Assembly (NCBI RefSeq): GCF_030817475.1
Contig: NZ_JAUSZJ010000002.1
Location: 3,610,626-3,674,625 of the forward strand
Direction of reading: 5' to 3'
Length of the DNA stretch: 64,000 nucleotides
Origin: Streptomyces sp. V2I9
Lineage (GTDB): Bacteria > Actinomycetota > Actinomycetes > Streptomycetales > Streptomycetaceae
A model generated the notes under the pieces. The model ran no database searches. It worked only from the letters and a program-made list of their open reading frames with translations, and was not told the origin of the DNA. Within the stretch, counting starts at the first letter, position 1. Each line of letters opens with the position of its first letter. A program made the translations under genes and the position numbers. Positions 51,648 through 61,580 of the stretch are shown here, piece after piece.

Positions 51648-52032
51648 CCGGAGCCCGGCGGATCTCGACGCGTCCGCCGCCGCCCTCCGATGTGTCGAGG
51701 AGGCCGGCGACGCGGGTCAGTTGCGGGGGTGGCGGAGTCGTGCCGAGACCCAGCGGGCCCGGCGGCGGAGAATGCGCGAGATCCCGAGACGGGAATGGTG
51801 AACGTCCACGTGGTGCACCCGGCCGCGAGGGCCGCCCCCCTCGTGTGTGCTCGCACCGGCCGAGGCGGTGGAGCGGCGGTTGCGTGCTTCGTCGGTGAAG
51901 TCGTGCGTCCAGCCCATACCCCGACGTCTGCCCGTGACCCAAGGTCGGTAATCGTGCGCGAGTCAGCCAATTGGCCTATGCGGCAGGCAAGTGGCGGGCC
52001 GTCGGACATCCGTGCCCGTGCCGGGCGTACGG
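51648..52032. other. Intergenic region between marP and the epoxide-hydrolase-like gene
   Basis: The two flanking genes are convergent. Open frames exist on both strands but show no family resemblance. A small cgtccacgtgg palindrome lies near 51804-51816. No gene is called. Confidence 0.4.
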
Positions 52033-53148
52033 CTACCGGTCGGGCTCGGGGTCCTTGAGCCAGTTGATGAGTTCGGTGGAGAAGCCGATCGGATCCTCCT
52101 CATGCGGGAAGTGCCCGACACCGTCGAAAAGTCGCCAACGGTAGGGCGCCTCCACGAACTGTCCGGACCCCGCCGAACTGCGGGTGCGGACCGCCGGATC
52201 GAGCGACCCGTGCAGGTGCAGCGTGGGCACCCGGATCGGGCGCTTCATCCGCCGGTTGAACTGGATTCCGTCGGGACGCGCCATCGACCGCACCATCCAG
52301 CGGTACGGCTCGATCGAGCAGTGGGCGGTGGAGGGGATGCTCATGGCCCGCCGGTAGACGTCCAGGGTCTCCTCGTCGGGGAAGTCCGGGGTACGGGGAC
52401 CCGCCCAGTCCTGGATGAGGCTTCCGACCAGGGCGGCGTCGTCCGCCAGGAGTTGACGCTCCGGCAGCCAGGGGCGCTGGAAGCCCCAGATGTACGAACC
52501 TGCCCGTGACTGGGAGAAGTCGGAGAGCATCGAGGAGCGCCAGCGACGCGGGTGCGGCATGGAGGAGACGGCGAGTCGGCGGACCAGCTTGGGCCGCATC
52601 ACGGCGGCCGTCCAGGCGAGGTAGCCGCCGAGATCGTGGCCGACGAGAGCCGCGTCGGGCTCACCGAGGGAGCGGATCACCCCGGTGACGTCGAGCGCCA
52701 GGTTGGCGGGATCGTAACCGCGTGGCGTACGGTCGCTGCCGCCCACGCCGCGCAGGTCCATCGCTACCGCCCGGAACCCCGCGTCGGCGAGTGCGGTCAG
52801 CTGGTGGCGCCAGGTCCACCAGAACTGCGGGAAGCCGTGCAGCAGGAGCACCAGCGGGCCCTCGCCCGCCTCCGCGATGTGGAAGCGCGCGCCGTTGGCG
52901 GCCACGTCGCGGTGGGTCCAGGGGCCGTCGAGCCGCACGGGTCCCCCGGCCGTGACGACCCGGCCCGCCGGGGCCGCGTCCGGGCCGTCCGGAGCCGCCG
53001 GGGCCGTCCGGGCGGCCGAGGCGGTCCGCACGGCCGGGGCCGCCTGCTCGGTGGTGGCGGGCCTGTCGGCCGAAGCGGCCGAAGCGGCCGGACCCTCCGG
53101 GTCCACGGGACCCGTCGGGCCGAAAGCGCTGGAATCGGGAACCGTCAT
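52033..53148 (-). CDS. Alpha/beta hydrolase of the epoxide hydrolase type
   Basis: This 371-residue protein has an Ala/Pro-rich first 70 residues, then the fold. The oxyanion hole reads LLLHGFPQFWWTWRHQ, DLRGVGGSDR follows, and the nucleophile is the aspartate in LVGHDLGGYLAW. The cap holds tryptophan/tyrosine-rich segments and the histidine lies in FDGVGHFPHEED. An Asp nucleophile with an HGFP hole is the epoxide hydrolase pattern, and the position next to marP matches ephE of M. tuberculosis (from memory). Its ATG overlaps the stop of the holin-like gene (ATGA). Confidence 0.88.
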   Translation of the reverse strand: MTVPDSSAFGPTGPVDPEGPAASAASADRPATTEQAAPAVRTASAARTAPAAPDGPDAAPAGRVVTAGGPVRLDGPWTHRDVAANGARFHIAEAGEGPLVLLLHGFPQFWWTWRHQLTALADAGFRAVAMDLRGVGGSDRTPRGYDPANLALDVTGVIRSLGEPDAALVGHDLGGYLAWTAAVMRPKLVRRLAVSSMPHPRRWRSSMLSDFSQSRAGSYIWGFQRPWLPERQLLADDAALVGSLIQDWAGPRTPDFPDEETLDVYRRAMSIPSTAHCSIEPYRWMVRSMARPDGIQFNRRMKRPIRVPTLHLHGSLDPAVRTRSSAGSGQFVEAPYRWRLFDGVGHFPHEEDPIGFSTELINWLKDPEPDR

Positions 53149-53675
53149 GTGGACGAGCGTGCCACAGCGGAGGCCGTGTCCTGACCGGCGCCGCCCCCGG
53201 TGCCCTTCAGCGCCGGCGAACTCCCGGAGCGCTTGATGATCGCGGCGGCCTCGGTGGACGGCCGGGGATGCGGCTTGGCGTTCTGGAGGACGGCGGCGGT
53301 CTGCTTGGCGGAGGCGATGGACTTCTCCGGCGGCTTGATCTTCTTGAACTTGCGCAGCCCGATGAAGGCGATCAGGGCGGCCAGGAGGATGAAGGCGCCG
53401 GCCACGATCAGAAAGGACCAGGCCAGCCCCAGCCCCAGGTTGTGGATTCCGTACGCGGCCGCGAAGCTCAGCATCGGCATCGTGAAGAGCAGCAGCACGC
53501 CCGCGGCGATGAACGCCCCGCTGCCGATCGCGCCGCGCTTGACATCCTGGCGGACCTCCGCCTTGGCCAGGGCGATCTCGTCGTGCACCAGCGCGGACAT
53601 CTCGGCCGTCGCCGCGGCGACCAGCTGCCCGATGCTGCGGTCGGTGTTGCCCGCGTAGTTGCCGGGGTCGCTCAT
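53145..53675 (-). CDS. Phage-holin-like membrane protein (Phage_holin_3_6/DUF1469 type)
   Basis: This 176-residue protein begins MSDPGNYAGNTDRSIGQLVAAATAEMSALVHDEIALAKAEV, followed by two membrane spans (GAFIAAGVLLLFTMPMLSFAAAYGI and GLAWSFLIVAGAFILLAALIAFIGL) and a basic tail. This is the usual actinobacterial layout of the family (Rv3669-like). Despite the name it is a chromosomal membrane protein without known lysis function. AGGGAG lies seven bases before ATG 53675. It is cotranscribed with the epoxide-hydrolase-like gene. Confidence 0.9.
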   Translation of the reverse strand: MSDPGNYAGNTDRSIGQLVAAATAEMSALVHDEIALAKAEVRQDVKRGAIGSGAFIAAGVLLLFTMPMLSFAAAYGIHNLGLGLAWSFLIVAGAFILLAALIAFIGLRKFKKIKPPEKSIASAKQTAAVLQNAKPHPRPSTEAAAIIKRSGSSPALKGTGGGAGQDTASAVARSST

Positions 53676-53715
53676 CCCTGACTCCCTCTCCGTCTTCGAC
53701 ACATCCGATGTCAGA

Positions 53716-55152
53716 TCATGCCGGACTGTTCGGCTTGTTGCGCGCTGCCCCCGCCCGCTCTTCGGCGATACGGCGGTGTTCGGCCGCCTTGCGTTCGTGG
53801 ATGGCGGCCATGCGCAGGTGATATTCCGGGTCATCCTGCTCGTACACGTCCGGTATCCCGGATGCGTCCTCGTCCAGCTCCTCGGCCTCGTACAGTGCGC
53901 GGTACTTGCGTACCCGGATTCTCAGCAGCACACCGGCGAGCGTGGCCGCGATGAGGGAGCCGAGCAGGACGGCGGCCTTGATCTCGTTGACCATCTCCGG
54001 GTCGCCCTCGAAGGCGAGCTCGCCGATGAGCAGCGAGACGGTGAACCCGATGCCGGCGAGCGAGGCCACCGCGAAGACGTCGGCCCAGGCCAGGTCCTCG
54101 TTCAGCTCGGCCTTGGTGAAGCGGGCGGCCAGGTAGGTACCGCCGAAGATGCCGACGGTCTTGCCGACGACGAGGCCGAGGACGACGCCGAGCGTCTCGG
54201 GTCGGGTGAAGACGCCCGCCAGCGCGTCACCGTTCAGCGCGACCCCGGCCGAGAACAGGGCGAACAGGGGAACGGCGACCCCGGCCGACAGCGGGCGGAC
54301 CAGGTGCTCGATGTGCTCGCCGGGGGAGTGCTCCTCCCCCTCGCGCCGGGTGCAGCGCAGCATCAGGCCCATCGCGACACCGGCGATGGTGGCGTGGATG
54401 CCGCTGTTGTACATCAGCCCCCAGATGACCAGGGCGAGCGGAACGTAGACGTACCAGCCCCGGACCTCGAAGCGCAGGAGGGCGTAGAAGAGGCCCAGGC
54501 CGAGGACGGCGCCGCCGAGAGCGAGGAAGTTCAGGTCCGAGGTGAAGAACACCGCGATGATCAGGATCGCGAAGAGGTCGTCCACGACGGCCAGGGTGAG
54601 CAGGAAGGCCCGCAGCGCGGAGGGCAGGGAGGTGCCGACCACGGCGAGGACGGCGAGCGCGAAGGCGATGTCGGTGGCCGTGGGGACCGCCCAGCCGGCC
54701 TGTGAACCGCCGCCGGCCGCCGCGGTGACGGCGTAGACGAGGGCGGGCGCGGCCATGCCGCACAGAGCGGCCACCACGGGGAGGGCCGCGGCCTTCGGGT
54801 CGCGGAGTTCGCCCGCGACCAGCTCGCGCTTCAGCTCGACACCGGCGACGAAGAAGAAGACGGCGAGCAGTCCGTCCGCCGCCCAGTGCGCCACGGAGAG
54901 GTCCAGGCCGAGGGCGGCGGGGCCGAGGTGGAAGTGGCTGACCTCTCCGTACGAGCCGCCGAAGGCGTTCGCCCAGACGAGTGCCGCGACCGCCGCCACC
55001 AGCAGCAGTATCCCGCCGACCGTCTCGGTGCGGAGCGCCTCCGCCACGTAGTTCCGCTCGGGGAGCGAGAGCCTGCCCAGCAGCGGGCGGCGGGGCGGTG
55101 GCGGGGGGCCGGACGGGGTGGGTGCGGCCGTGGGCGGGGTGGGCGGTGCCAC
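53716..55152 (-). CDS. nhaA: Na+/H+ antiporter NhaA
   Basis: This 478-residue membrane protein has about 12 spans. The transport-site aspartates lie in LTLAVVDDLFAILIIA (the DD pair of NhaA), the VPTATDIAFALAVLAVVG segment precedes them, and GIGFTVSLLIGELAF lies near the C terminus. A charged cytoplasmic tail of about 70 residues follows. It exchanges sodium for protons and helps pH homeostasis. GTG 55152 (VAPPTPPTAAP) has GGAGG eight bases upstream, so 13 in-frame upstream codons were omitted. Confidence 0.95.
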   Translation of the reverse strand: MAPPTPPTAAPTPSGPPPPPRRPLLGRLSLPERNYVAEALRTETVGGILLLVAAVAALVWANAFGGSYGEVSHFHLGPAALGLDLSVAHWAADGLLAVFFFVAGVELKRELVAGELRDPKAAALPVVAALCGMAAPALVYAVTAAAGGGSQAGWAVPTATDIAFALAVLAVVGTSLPSALRAFLLTLAVVDDLFAILIIAVFFTSDLNFLALGGAVLGLGLFYALLRFEVRGWYVYVPLALVIWGLMYNSGIHATIAGVAMGLMLRCTRREGEEHSPGEHIEHLVRPLSAGVAVPLFALFSAGVALNGDALAGVFTRPETLGVVLGLVVGKTVGIFGGTYLAARFTKAELNEDLAWADVFAVASLAGIGFTVSLLIGELAFEGDPEMVNEIKAAVLLGSLIAATLAGVLLRIRVRKYRALYEAEELDEDASGIPDVYEQDDPEYHLRMAAIHERKAAEHRRIAEERAGAARNKPNSPA

Positions 55153-55331
55153 GAGAGAGACCTCCAGGTCGGGACGGTGGGCGGGTAGCACTGATCGGCG
55201 TGCCGACCAGACTTCCCGGCGCCCCTGTGGAGATGTTCTCTGAAGTTGTCGATGAAGCGCCCACTCTACCGGGGGCGTGCGGAGCGGCCCGTACGCAGCG
55301 AGCTGGGTGCTTTTCCGGCTGGACGCACGAT

Positions 55332-55358
55332 GGGCACCCGGCGCGTTGCCGGGTGCCC
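55332..55358 (-). terminator. Terminator of acsA
   Basis: Perfect arms GGGCACCCGGC (55332-55342) and GCCGGGTGCCC (55348-55358) with a 5-nt loop lie 44 bp past the acsA stop. Confidence 0.8.
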
Positions 55359-55401
55359 GTCGGAGCCGTACATCCGAGGCGTGTCCGCTCGGACGGAGCT
55401 G

Positions 55402-57357
55402 TCAGTCCTCGGAGGGGGAGGACGGGAGCTGGGTGGTGATCAGGTCCATCACCGAGGAGTCCGTCAGCGTCGTGACGTCACCCAGCTCGCGGTTCTCCGC
55501 GACGTCGCGGAGGAGGCGGCGCATGATCTTGCCGGACCGGGTCTTCGGCAGTTCGGCGACCGGCAGCACCCGCTTGGGCTTGGCGATCGGGCCGAGCGTC
55601 GCGCCGACGTGGTTGCGCAGGTCCGCGACCAGCTCGTCGGATGCGGTCGCCGTGCCGCGCAGGATCACGAACGCGACGATGGCCTGGCCGGTCGTCTCGT
55701 CGGCCGCGCCGACCACGGCGGCCTCGGCGACCGACGGGTGGGAGACGAGCGCCGACTCGACCTCGGTGGTCGAGATGTTGTGCCCGGAGACGAGCATGAC
55801 GTCGTCGACCCGGCCGAGCAGCCAGATGTCGCCGTCCTCGTCCTTCTTGGCGCCGTCGCCCGCGAAGTACTTGCCCTCGAAGCGCGACCAGTAGGTGTCG
55901 ATGAAGCGCTGGTCGTCGCCCCAGATGGTGCGGAGCATGGACGGCCACGGCTCGGTGAGGACGAGGTAGCCGCCCCCGCCGTTCGGCACCTCGTTGGCCT
56001 CGTCGTCCACGACGGTGGCGGCGATGCCCGGCAGCGCGCGCTGGGCGCTTCCCGGCTTCGTCCCGGTCACGCCGGGCAGCGGCGAGATCATCATCGCGCC
56101 GGTCTCGGTCTGCCACCAGGTGTCCACGATGGGGCACGTGTCGGCGCCGATGTTCTTCCGGTACCACATCCACGCCTCGGGGTTGATCGGTTCACCGACC
56201 GAACCGAGGACCCGGAGGCTGCTCAGGTCGAACTTCGCGGGGATGTCGTCGCCCCACTTCATGAACGTACGGATCGCGGTGGGCGCGGTGTAGAGGATCG
56301 TGACGCCGTACTTCTGCACGATCTCCCAGAACCGGCCCTGGTGCGGGGTGTCCGGGGTGCCCTCGTACATGACCTGGGTCGCGCCGTTGGCCAGCGGCCC
56401 GTACACGATGTACGAGTGCCCGGTCACCCAGCCGATGTCGGCGGTGCACCAGTAGACGTCGGACTCGGGCTTGAGGTCGAAGACCGCGTGGTGCGTGTAC
56501 GCGGCCTGGGTGAGGTAGCCGCCGGAGGTGTGCAGGATGCCCTTCGGCTTACCCGTGGTGCCGGAGGTGTAGAGGATGAAGAGCGGCTGCTCGGCCTCGA
56601 ACGCCTCGGGGGTGTGCTCGGCGGACTGGCGGCCGGTGATCTCGTGCCACCAGACGTCGCGGCCCTCGGTCCAGGCGGTGTCCTGACCGGTACGGCGGAC
56701 GACGAGGACGTGCTCGACGGTGTCGAAGCGCGAGACGGCGTCGTCGACCGCGGGCTTGAGCGCGGTCGGCTTGCCGCGGCGGTAGCCGCCGTCGGCCGTG
56801 ATGACGACCTTGGCGTCCGCGTCCTTGATGCGGGCGGCGATGGCGTCGGCCGAGAAGCCGCCGAAGACCACGGAGTGCGCGGCGCCGATGCGGGCGCAGG
56901 CCAGCATCGCGATGGCGGCCTCGGGGATCATCGGCAGGTAGACGGCGACCCGGTCGCCCTTGCCGACGCCCAGCTCGGTCAGCGCGTTGGCGGCGCGGGA
57001 GACCTCGTCCTTCAGCTCCGCGTAGGTGATGGCCCGGCTGTCGCCCGGCTCGCCCTCGAAGTGGATGGCGACCCGGTCACCGTTGCCGGCCTCGACATGG
57101 CGGTCCACGCAGTTGTACGCGACGTTCAACTCGCCGTCCGCGAACCACTTCGCGAAGGGCGGGTTGCTCCAGTCGAGGGTCTCGGTCGGTTCGGTGACCC
57201 AGGTCAGGCGGCGCGCCTGCTCGGCCCAGAAGCCCAGCCGGTCCGCCTCGGCCTGCTCGTACGCCTCTGCGGTGACGTTGGCGTTGGCGGCCAGCTCGGC
57301 AGGCGGAGCGAACTTCCGCTCTTCCCGAAGCAGGTTGGCCAGGCTCTCGTTGCTCAC
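55402..57357 (-). CDS. acsA: Acetyl-CoA synthetase
   Basis: This 651-residue ANL-superfamily enzyme converts acetate, ATP and CoA to acetyl-CoA. Motifs: [18 protein letters not shown] (AMP-binding), [42 protein letters not shown] (hinge) and [14 protein letters not shown], whose lysine is the regulatory acetylation site. GTG 57357 ([10 protein letters not shown]) with GGGAGAA upstream was chosen; the frame opens 14 codons earlier. It starts the conserved acsA-nhaA-holin-ephE-like series. Confidence 0.96.
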   Translation of the reverse strand: MSNESLANLLREERKFAPPAELAANANVTAEAYEQAEADRLGFWAEQARRLTWVTEPTETLDWSNPPFAKWFADGELNVAYNCVDRHVEAGNGDRVAIHFEGEPGDSRAITYAELKDEVSRAANALTELGVGKGDRVAVYLPMIPEAAIAMLACARIGAAHSVVFGGFSADAIAARIKDADAKVVITADGGYRRGKPTALKPAVDDAVSRFDTVEHVLVVRRTGQDTAWTEGRDVWWHEITGRQSAEHTPEAFEAEQPLFILYTSGTTGKPKGILHTSGGYLTQAAYTHHAVFDLKPESDVYWCTADIGWVTGHSYIVYGPLANGATQVMYEGTPDTPHQGRFWEIVQKYGVTILYTAPTAIRTFMKWGDDIPAKFDLSSLRVLGSVGEPINPEAWMWYRKNIGADTCPIVDTWWQTETGAMMISPLPGVTGTKPGSAQRALPGIAATVVDDEANEVPNGGGGYLVLTEPWPSMLRTIWGDDQRFIDTYWSRFEGKYFAGDGAKKDEDGDIWLLGRVDDVMLVSGHNISTTEVESALVSHPSVAEAAVVGAADETTGQAIVAFVILRGTATASDELVADLRNHVGATLGPIAKPKRVLPVAELPKTRSGKIMRRLLRDVAENRELGDVTTLTDSSVMDLITTQLPSSPSED

Positions 57358-57926
57358 GACTTCTCCCAGTCCCAGGGTGTCCGTTGTGTCCCGAGGCATA
57401 GCTCATCAGGCGCGAGGCCGGGTGACAAGTGTCTGCCGGGAATTGGTTTAGACCTGTGTCCTCGTGTATGGAGCCATGATCCTGCTCCGTGTTCGGAGGG
57501 CCGTCGAGCGGCGCGGGTGCGCGGGGCTGTCACCCCGGTGCGGTGCTCGGGCGGAAGGGGGTGGAGCGGGGGCGTCCGCTTCCTTCGTCCGCCGGGGTCG
57601 CCCGGTGGCGTCGCCTGGTCTCGTCGTCTGGATCACGTCATCTGGATCATGTCGTCTCTTCCGGGTCACGTCGTCCTGTTGCACGAGTCCGGGGGTCGGC
57701 CGGTTCAGGGCGGTGCGGTTTGCGGCGTCGCAGTTCACGGAGGGGCGGATCGCGGCGGGGTGCTCGGTTCGGCACAGGGGGCGTACGGACCAGTCGATAA
57801 CTCGTATTGGTGAATAAGCAGCTTTTCATTCGGTATGTCGCCCTTGCTGTGCGGGACCGCGTGCGAATTTGGCCGCGCCGTGTCGGCACTTCAACGCAAA
57901 TGACCTGCAAGGAAGAGGGTGGGCGG
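57358..57926. other. Intergenic region between acsA and the lipoprotein gene
   Basis: No gene is called. A 14-bp direct repeat tctggatca(c/t)gtc occurs at 57627 and 57641. An A/T-richer stretch at 57795-57835 probably contains the promoter of the lipoprotein gene. Confidence 0.4.
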
Positions 57927-59405
57927 ATGATGGCCGCCACGAAGAGGATCGTTCTGGGCGTCATGTCCACGGCCTTGGTCGCCGTTCTCGCGGGCTGTTC
58001 CGGAGGTTCCGGTGCCGGAGAGGCTGGAGCGGAGAAGGGCGCCCACGGCGCCAAGGAGAATCCGCCGGCCGCCCCGAAGGGCGCGGTCAAGCTCATCGGG
58101 GACGGGTCCACCGCCCACACGGGCGTCCAGCCGAACATGCCGGCCGTCCAGCGTCTGGCCCCCGGCGAGAAGCCTCCCCAGTTCGTGGTGTTCTCCTGGG
58201 ACGGAGCCGGCGAGGACAGTCAGAAGCTCTTCTCGCACTTCCGTGGCGTGGGCAAGAAGTACAACGCCAAGATGACGTACTTCCTCAGCGGCGTGTACCT
58301 GCTGCCGGAGGAGAAGAAGGACCTCTACAACCCGCCCCAGCACGCACCGGGCCGTTCCGACATCGGCTTCAACGACACCAAGGGCATCCGCGACACCCTC
58401 GCCGAGGTCGGTGCCGCCTGGAGGGAGGGCAACGAGATCGGCACCCACTTCAACGGGCACTTCTGCGGCAAGGACGGCGGCGTCGGGACCTGGTCGGTCG
58501 AGGAGTGGAAGAGCGAGATCAGCCAGGCGAAAGCTTTCGTCAAGAGCTGGAAGACCAACGCCCCGGCGCTGAAGGGCGAGGACCCGCTCCCCTTCGACTA
58601 CGACAAGGAACTGGTCGGCGCCCGCACCCCCTGCCTCGAAGGCCAGAAGAACATGGTCGCAGCGGCCCGGACCATGGGCTTCCGCTACGACTCCAGCGGC
58701 GTCGGCAACCAGGTCTGGCCGAAGAAGAAGGGCGGGGTCTGGGACATTCCGCTCCAGCTCGTCCCGATGCCCGGCCGCGCCTTCGAGACCCTCTCGATGG
58801 ACTACAACTTCATGGTCAACCAGTCCGGCACGGCCACTCAGGGAGACCCTTCCCAGCACGAGTTCTGGGGCAATCAGATGCGGGACGGCCTGCTCCAGGC
58901 ATTCGACCGCTCGTACAACGGCAACCGGGCACCGCTGATCATCGGCAACCACTTCGAGTCCTGGAACGGCGGCACCTACATGCGCGCCATCGAGGAGACC
59001 ATCGCGAAGGTGTGCCCGAAGGAGGGCGTGCGCTGTGTGTCCTTCCGGCAGCTCGCCGACTGGCTGGACGCCCAGGACCCGAAGGTGCTGGCCAAGCTGA
59101 CCCGGCTGGGCGTGGGCGAGGCGCCCAAGACCGGCTGGCAGTCCTTCCTCGGCAAGCGGTCCGCACCCCAGCAGGCGGGGAGCGAGGCCGCAGGCGACGC
59201 CCTGGAGAAGGAGGAGAGGGGCGCGGAGAACGCGGAGAAGAGCACGGAGAAGAGCACGGGGAAGAGCACGGGGAAGAGCACGGGGAAGAGCACGGAGGGG
59301 AAGGACGCGGGGAGCGCAGGGGGCGAGGCGGAGGGGAAGGCCGACGGCAAGGCCACGGAGCACGCGGAGGGGGCTGCGGAAGCGGCCGACCGAAGCGACG
59401 GCTGA
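57927..59405 (+). CDS. Lipoprotein related to polysaccharide deacetylases, with KSTG repeats
   Basis: This 492-residue protein has a lipoprotein signal (TKRIVLGVMSTALVAVLAGC, lipobox LAGC). The core starts PPQFVVFSWDGAGED and contains THFNGHFC and ARTPCLEGQ, the D, HxxxH-type and R positions of the NodB fold. The usual TFDDG is changed to SWDGA, so it may not be an active deacetylase. The C terminus is low complexity: KST(G/E) repeated five times. GAGGG lies seven bases before the ATG at 57927; ATG 57930 is possible. Outer face of the membrane. Confidence 0.82.
   Translation: MMAATKRIVLGVMSTALVAVLAGCSGGSGAGEAGAEKGAHGAKENPPAAPKGAVKLIGDGSTAHTGVQPNMPAVQRLAPGEKPPQFVVFSWDGAGEDSQKLFSHFRGVGKKYNAKMTYFLSGVYLLPEEKKDLYNPPQHAPGRSDIGFNDTKGIRDTLAEVGAAWREGNEIGTHFNGHFCGKDGGVGTWSVEEWKSEISQAKAFVKSWKTNAPALKGEDPLPFDYDKELVGARTPCLEGQKNMVAAARTMGFRYDSSGVGNQVWPKKKGGVWDIPLQLVPMPGRAFETLSMDYNFMVNQSGTATQGDPSQHEFWGNQMRDGLLQAFDRSYNGNRAPLIIGNHFESWNGGTYMRAIEETIAKVCPKEGVRCVSFRQLADWLDAQDPKVLAKLTRLGVGEAPKTGWQSFLGKRSAPQQAGSEAAGDALEKEERGAENAEKSTEKSTGKSTGKSTGKSTEGKDAGSAGGEAEGKADGKATEHAEGAAEAADRSDG
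59238..59297 (+). repeat. 12-bp tandem repeat, five copies
   Basis: Five units of aagagcacgg(g/a)g encode KST(G/E) in the tail of the lipoprotein. The three central copies are identical. Confidence 0.95.
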
Positions 59406-59498
59406 CCGCGTCGCCGTGTCCGCCGGCCGCCGGAAAGGGAGGCGGGCACGGCGGACACGGGCCGCGCGTGATGGTGGTCCTCGCGTGATCGCGGTGCG

Positions 59499-60494
59499 TC
59501 AGGCGGGTGCGGCCGCGCCCGCTCCGGCGTACCGCTCGTCGAGGACGAAGGCGGGATCGACCTGGGCGGCCAGATCGGCACCGGTCTTCTCGTTGCCCCA
59601 GCTCTCGGCGTTCTTCAGGTGGAAGTGCACCATCTGGCGGGTGTAGCGCTCCCAGTCGCGCAGCTCGTACGAGTCCTCGGCGGTGTCCTGCAACGTCTGC
59701 AGGGCCATCCGGTTGTCGGCCTCCAGCAGTTCGAACCGGGACGGCCGCCCCTTCTCCATCGACCGTACCCAGTCGGAGTGGCCGACCCCGATCAGCAGGT
59801 CGTCGCCGACCTCCGCGCGCAGGAACTCCAGGTCGTCCGGCCCCTGCACCTTGTTCCCGACGACCTTCAGGGCGACACCGAAGTCACGGGCGTACTCCTT
59901 GTACTGGCGGTAGACCGACACCCCCTTACGGGTCGGCTCCGCGACGAGGAACGTCATGTCGAAGCGCGTGAACATGCCCGAGGCGAACGAGTCCGAGCCC
60001 GCCGTCATGTCGACCACCACATACTCGTCGGGGCCGTCGACCAGGTGGTTGAGGCACAGCTCCACGGCGCCGACCTTGGAGTGGTAGCAGGCCACCCCGA
60101 GGTCGGACTCCGTGAAGGGGCCCGTCGCCATCAGCCGGACGTCCCCGTCGTCGAGCCGTACCGTGCGCGCGCAGGCATCGAAGATCGGATTGTCCTCGCG
60201 GACCTGCAGCAGCCGGGAGCCTTCACCGGGTGGCGTCGTCTTGATCATCGTCTCGGCGGAGGTGATGCGGGGATTGGTCCCCCGCAGGTACTCCTTGATG
60301 AGGGGGAGGTGCGCCCCCATGGCCGGAAGCGCGGCGGCCTCGGCCTCGTCCAGGCCGAGCGCGGCCCCCAGGTGCTGGTTGATATCGGCGTCCACGGCGA
60401 TCACGTGGGCTTCGTTGGCGGCGAGGTGGCGGATGAAGAGCGAGGACAGCGTGGTCTTTCCGCTGCCGCCCTTCCCGACGAAAGCGATCTTCAT
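59499..60494 (-). CDS. CooC/MinD-type ATP-binding protein
   Basis: This 331-residue protein has a deviant Walker A (MKIAFVGKGGSGKTTLSSLF), a switch region VIAVDADINQHLGAALG, VVVDMTAGSDSFASGMFTRFD, and KVVGNKVQGPDD at the nucleotide base site. The family includes CooC, a nickel-insertion ATPase, and MinD/ParA-type ATPases; the partner is unknown. ATG 60494 was chosen because TACCCT lies eight bases upstream (leaderless type); GTG 60500 is in frame. It is divergent from the Fic-like gene. Confidence 0.88.
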   Translation of the reverse strand: MKIAFVGKGGSGKTTLSSLFIRHLAANEAHVIAVDADINQHLGAALGLDEAEAAALPAMGAHLPLIKEYLRGTNPRITSAETMIKTTPPGEGSRLLQVREDNPIFDACARTVRLDDGDVRLMATGPFTESDLGVACYHSKVGAVELCLNHLVDGPDEYVVVDMTAGSDSFASGMFTRFDMTFLVAEPTRKGVSVYRQYKEYARDFGVALKVVGNKVQGPDDLEFLRAEVGDDLLIGVGHSDWVRSMEKGRPSRFELLEADNRMALQTLQDTAEDSYELRDWERYTRQMVHFHLKNAESWGNEKTGADLAAQVDPAFVLDERYAGAGAAAPA

Positions 60495-60596
60495 GTTCAC
60501 CTAGGGTAGTGGGTTCGTTGCGTTGTGCTGTCAAGGTTCGTGAAGAAGGCCACTTGGGGGTGGTCCGGGCAAGAGGGGCGCGTAGCCTCGCTACTT

Positions 60597-61421
60597 ATGA
60601 GTACGACTGCCTCAGACCCGCTTGCCGCGCTCGGTTCCCTGTCCGGCGTTCCCGATGCCGTGGACTCCGTGCGCAAGTCCGTCGACCGGGTCTACGGCCA
60701 TCGCGTCATGCGGCGCCGCAGCAACGAGGTCACGGCCGAGGCCGCACTGCGGGGTTCGCGCGGGTCGGCCGCGCTGTCCGGTGCCGACTGGAACCTCGAG
60801 GAGGTCCGCCGACGCACCGACTTCAGCGGCGAGGACGAGGCGCGCGTGGTCGGTGCCGCTCTGCGGCTCACCGCGGAGGCGGGTCAGCTCCTTTCCATCT
60901 GGCGTCAGTCGCCGCTCCGGGTGCTGGCTCGGCTGCATCTGGTGGCGGCCGGCGGGGCGACCCCCGACGACGCGGTGGGGCGCCCTCGACTGGCAGGGGA
61001 ACCGGTCGACGAGCCGCTCATCGAGGCACCGCTACCCAGGGCCGAAGAGGTCGCCGGGCGACTCGAAGGGCTCTCGCGGCTGATCATCGCGGGCGGTAGC
61101 GCCCCCGCTCTGGTCACGGCGGCCGTGGTGCACGGTGAACTGCTGGCGCTGCGCCCGTTCGGCTCGCACAACGGTCTGGTGGCCCGGACGGCCGAGCGGA
61201 TCGTGTTGATCGGCAGTGGGCTGGACCCCAAGTCGATCTGCCCGGCCGAGGTGGGGCACGCGGAACAGGGCCGGGCCGCCTACGTGGCGGCGTTCGAGGG
61301 GTACACGGCCGGAACCCCGGAGGGTATGGCCGCCTGGATCGCCCACTGCGGGCGTTCGGTGGAGCTGGGTGTGCGCGAGTCGACCGCGGTCTGCGAGGCG
61401 CTCCAGCGCGGCGCTGCTTGA
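60597..61421 (+). CDS. Degenerate Fic-like protein
   Basis: This 274-residue helical protein contains HGELLALRPFGSHNGLVARTAERIVL, which aligns with the Fic motif HPFxxGNGRxxR but with LRPFGSHNG in place of the catalytic HPFxDGNG. LARLHLVAAGG and AYVAAFEGYTAGTPEGMAAWIAHC fit the rest of a Fic fold. AMPylation activity is doubtful. In S. coelicolor I recall the equivalent gene being called an oxidoreductase, without evidence here. TAGCCT lies eight bases before the ATG. It is divergent from the CooC-like gene. Confidence 0.75.
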   Translation: MSTTASDPLAALGSLSGVPDAVDSVRKSVDRVYGHRVMRRRSNEVTAEAALRGSRGSAALSGADWNLEEVRRRTDFSGEDEARVVGAALRLTAEAGQLLSIWRQSPLRVLARLHLVAAGGATPDDAVGRPRLAGEPVDEPLIEAPLPRAEEVAGRLEGLSRLIIAGGSAPALVTAAVVHGELLALRPFGSHNGLVARTAERIVLIGSGLDPKSICPAEVGHAEQGRAAYVAAFEGYTAGTPEGMAAWIAHCGRSVELGVRESTAVCEALQRGAA

Positions 61422-61551
61422 GCTGCCGGGCGCCGAGGTTGCCCGCGGGGCGGCTGTTCGGCCCGACTGCCGAGCGTGCGGCCGAAGTGTCGAGGGTGGC
61501 GAGTGCCGACGGCCGGACGCGGGGGCCGGTGCTGGGGCTGCGGTGAGAGTT

Positions 61552-61580
61552 GCGGCGGTACCGCTGTGCGGTACCGCCGC
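61552..61580. terminator. Perfect hairpin terminator
   Basis: GCGGCGGTACCGC (61552-61564) and GCGGTACCGCCGC (61568-61580) form 13 pairs around a TGT loop, 131 bp after the Fic-like gene. Confidence 0.8.

Noticed and set aside
51648..52032. Possible gene between marP and the epoxide-hydrolase-like gene
   Set aside because: Open frames occur on both strands but none has a ribosome site or a recognisable domain.
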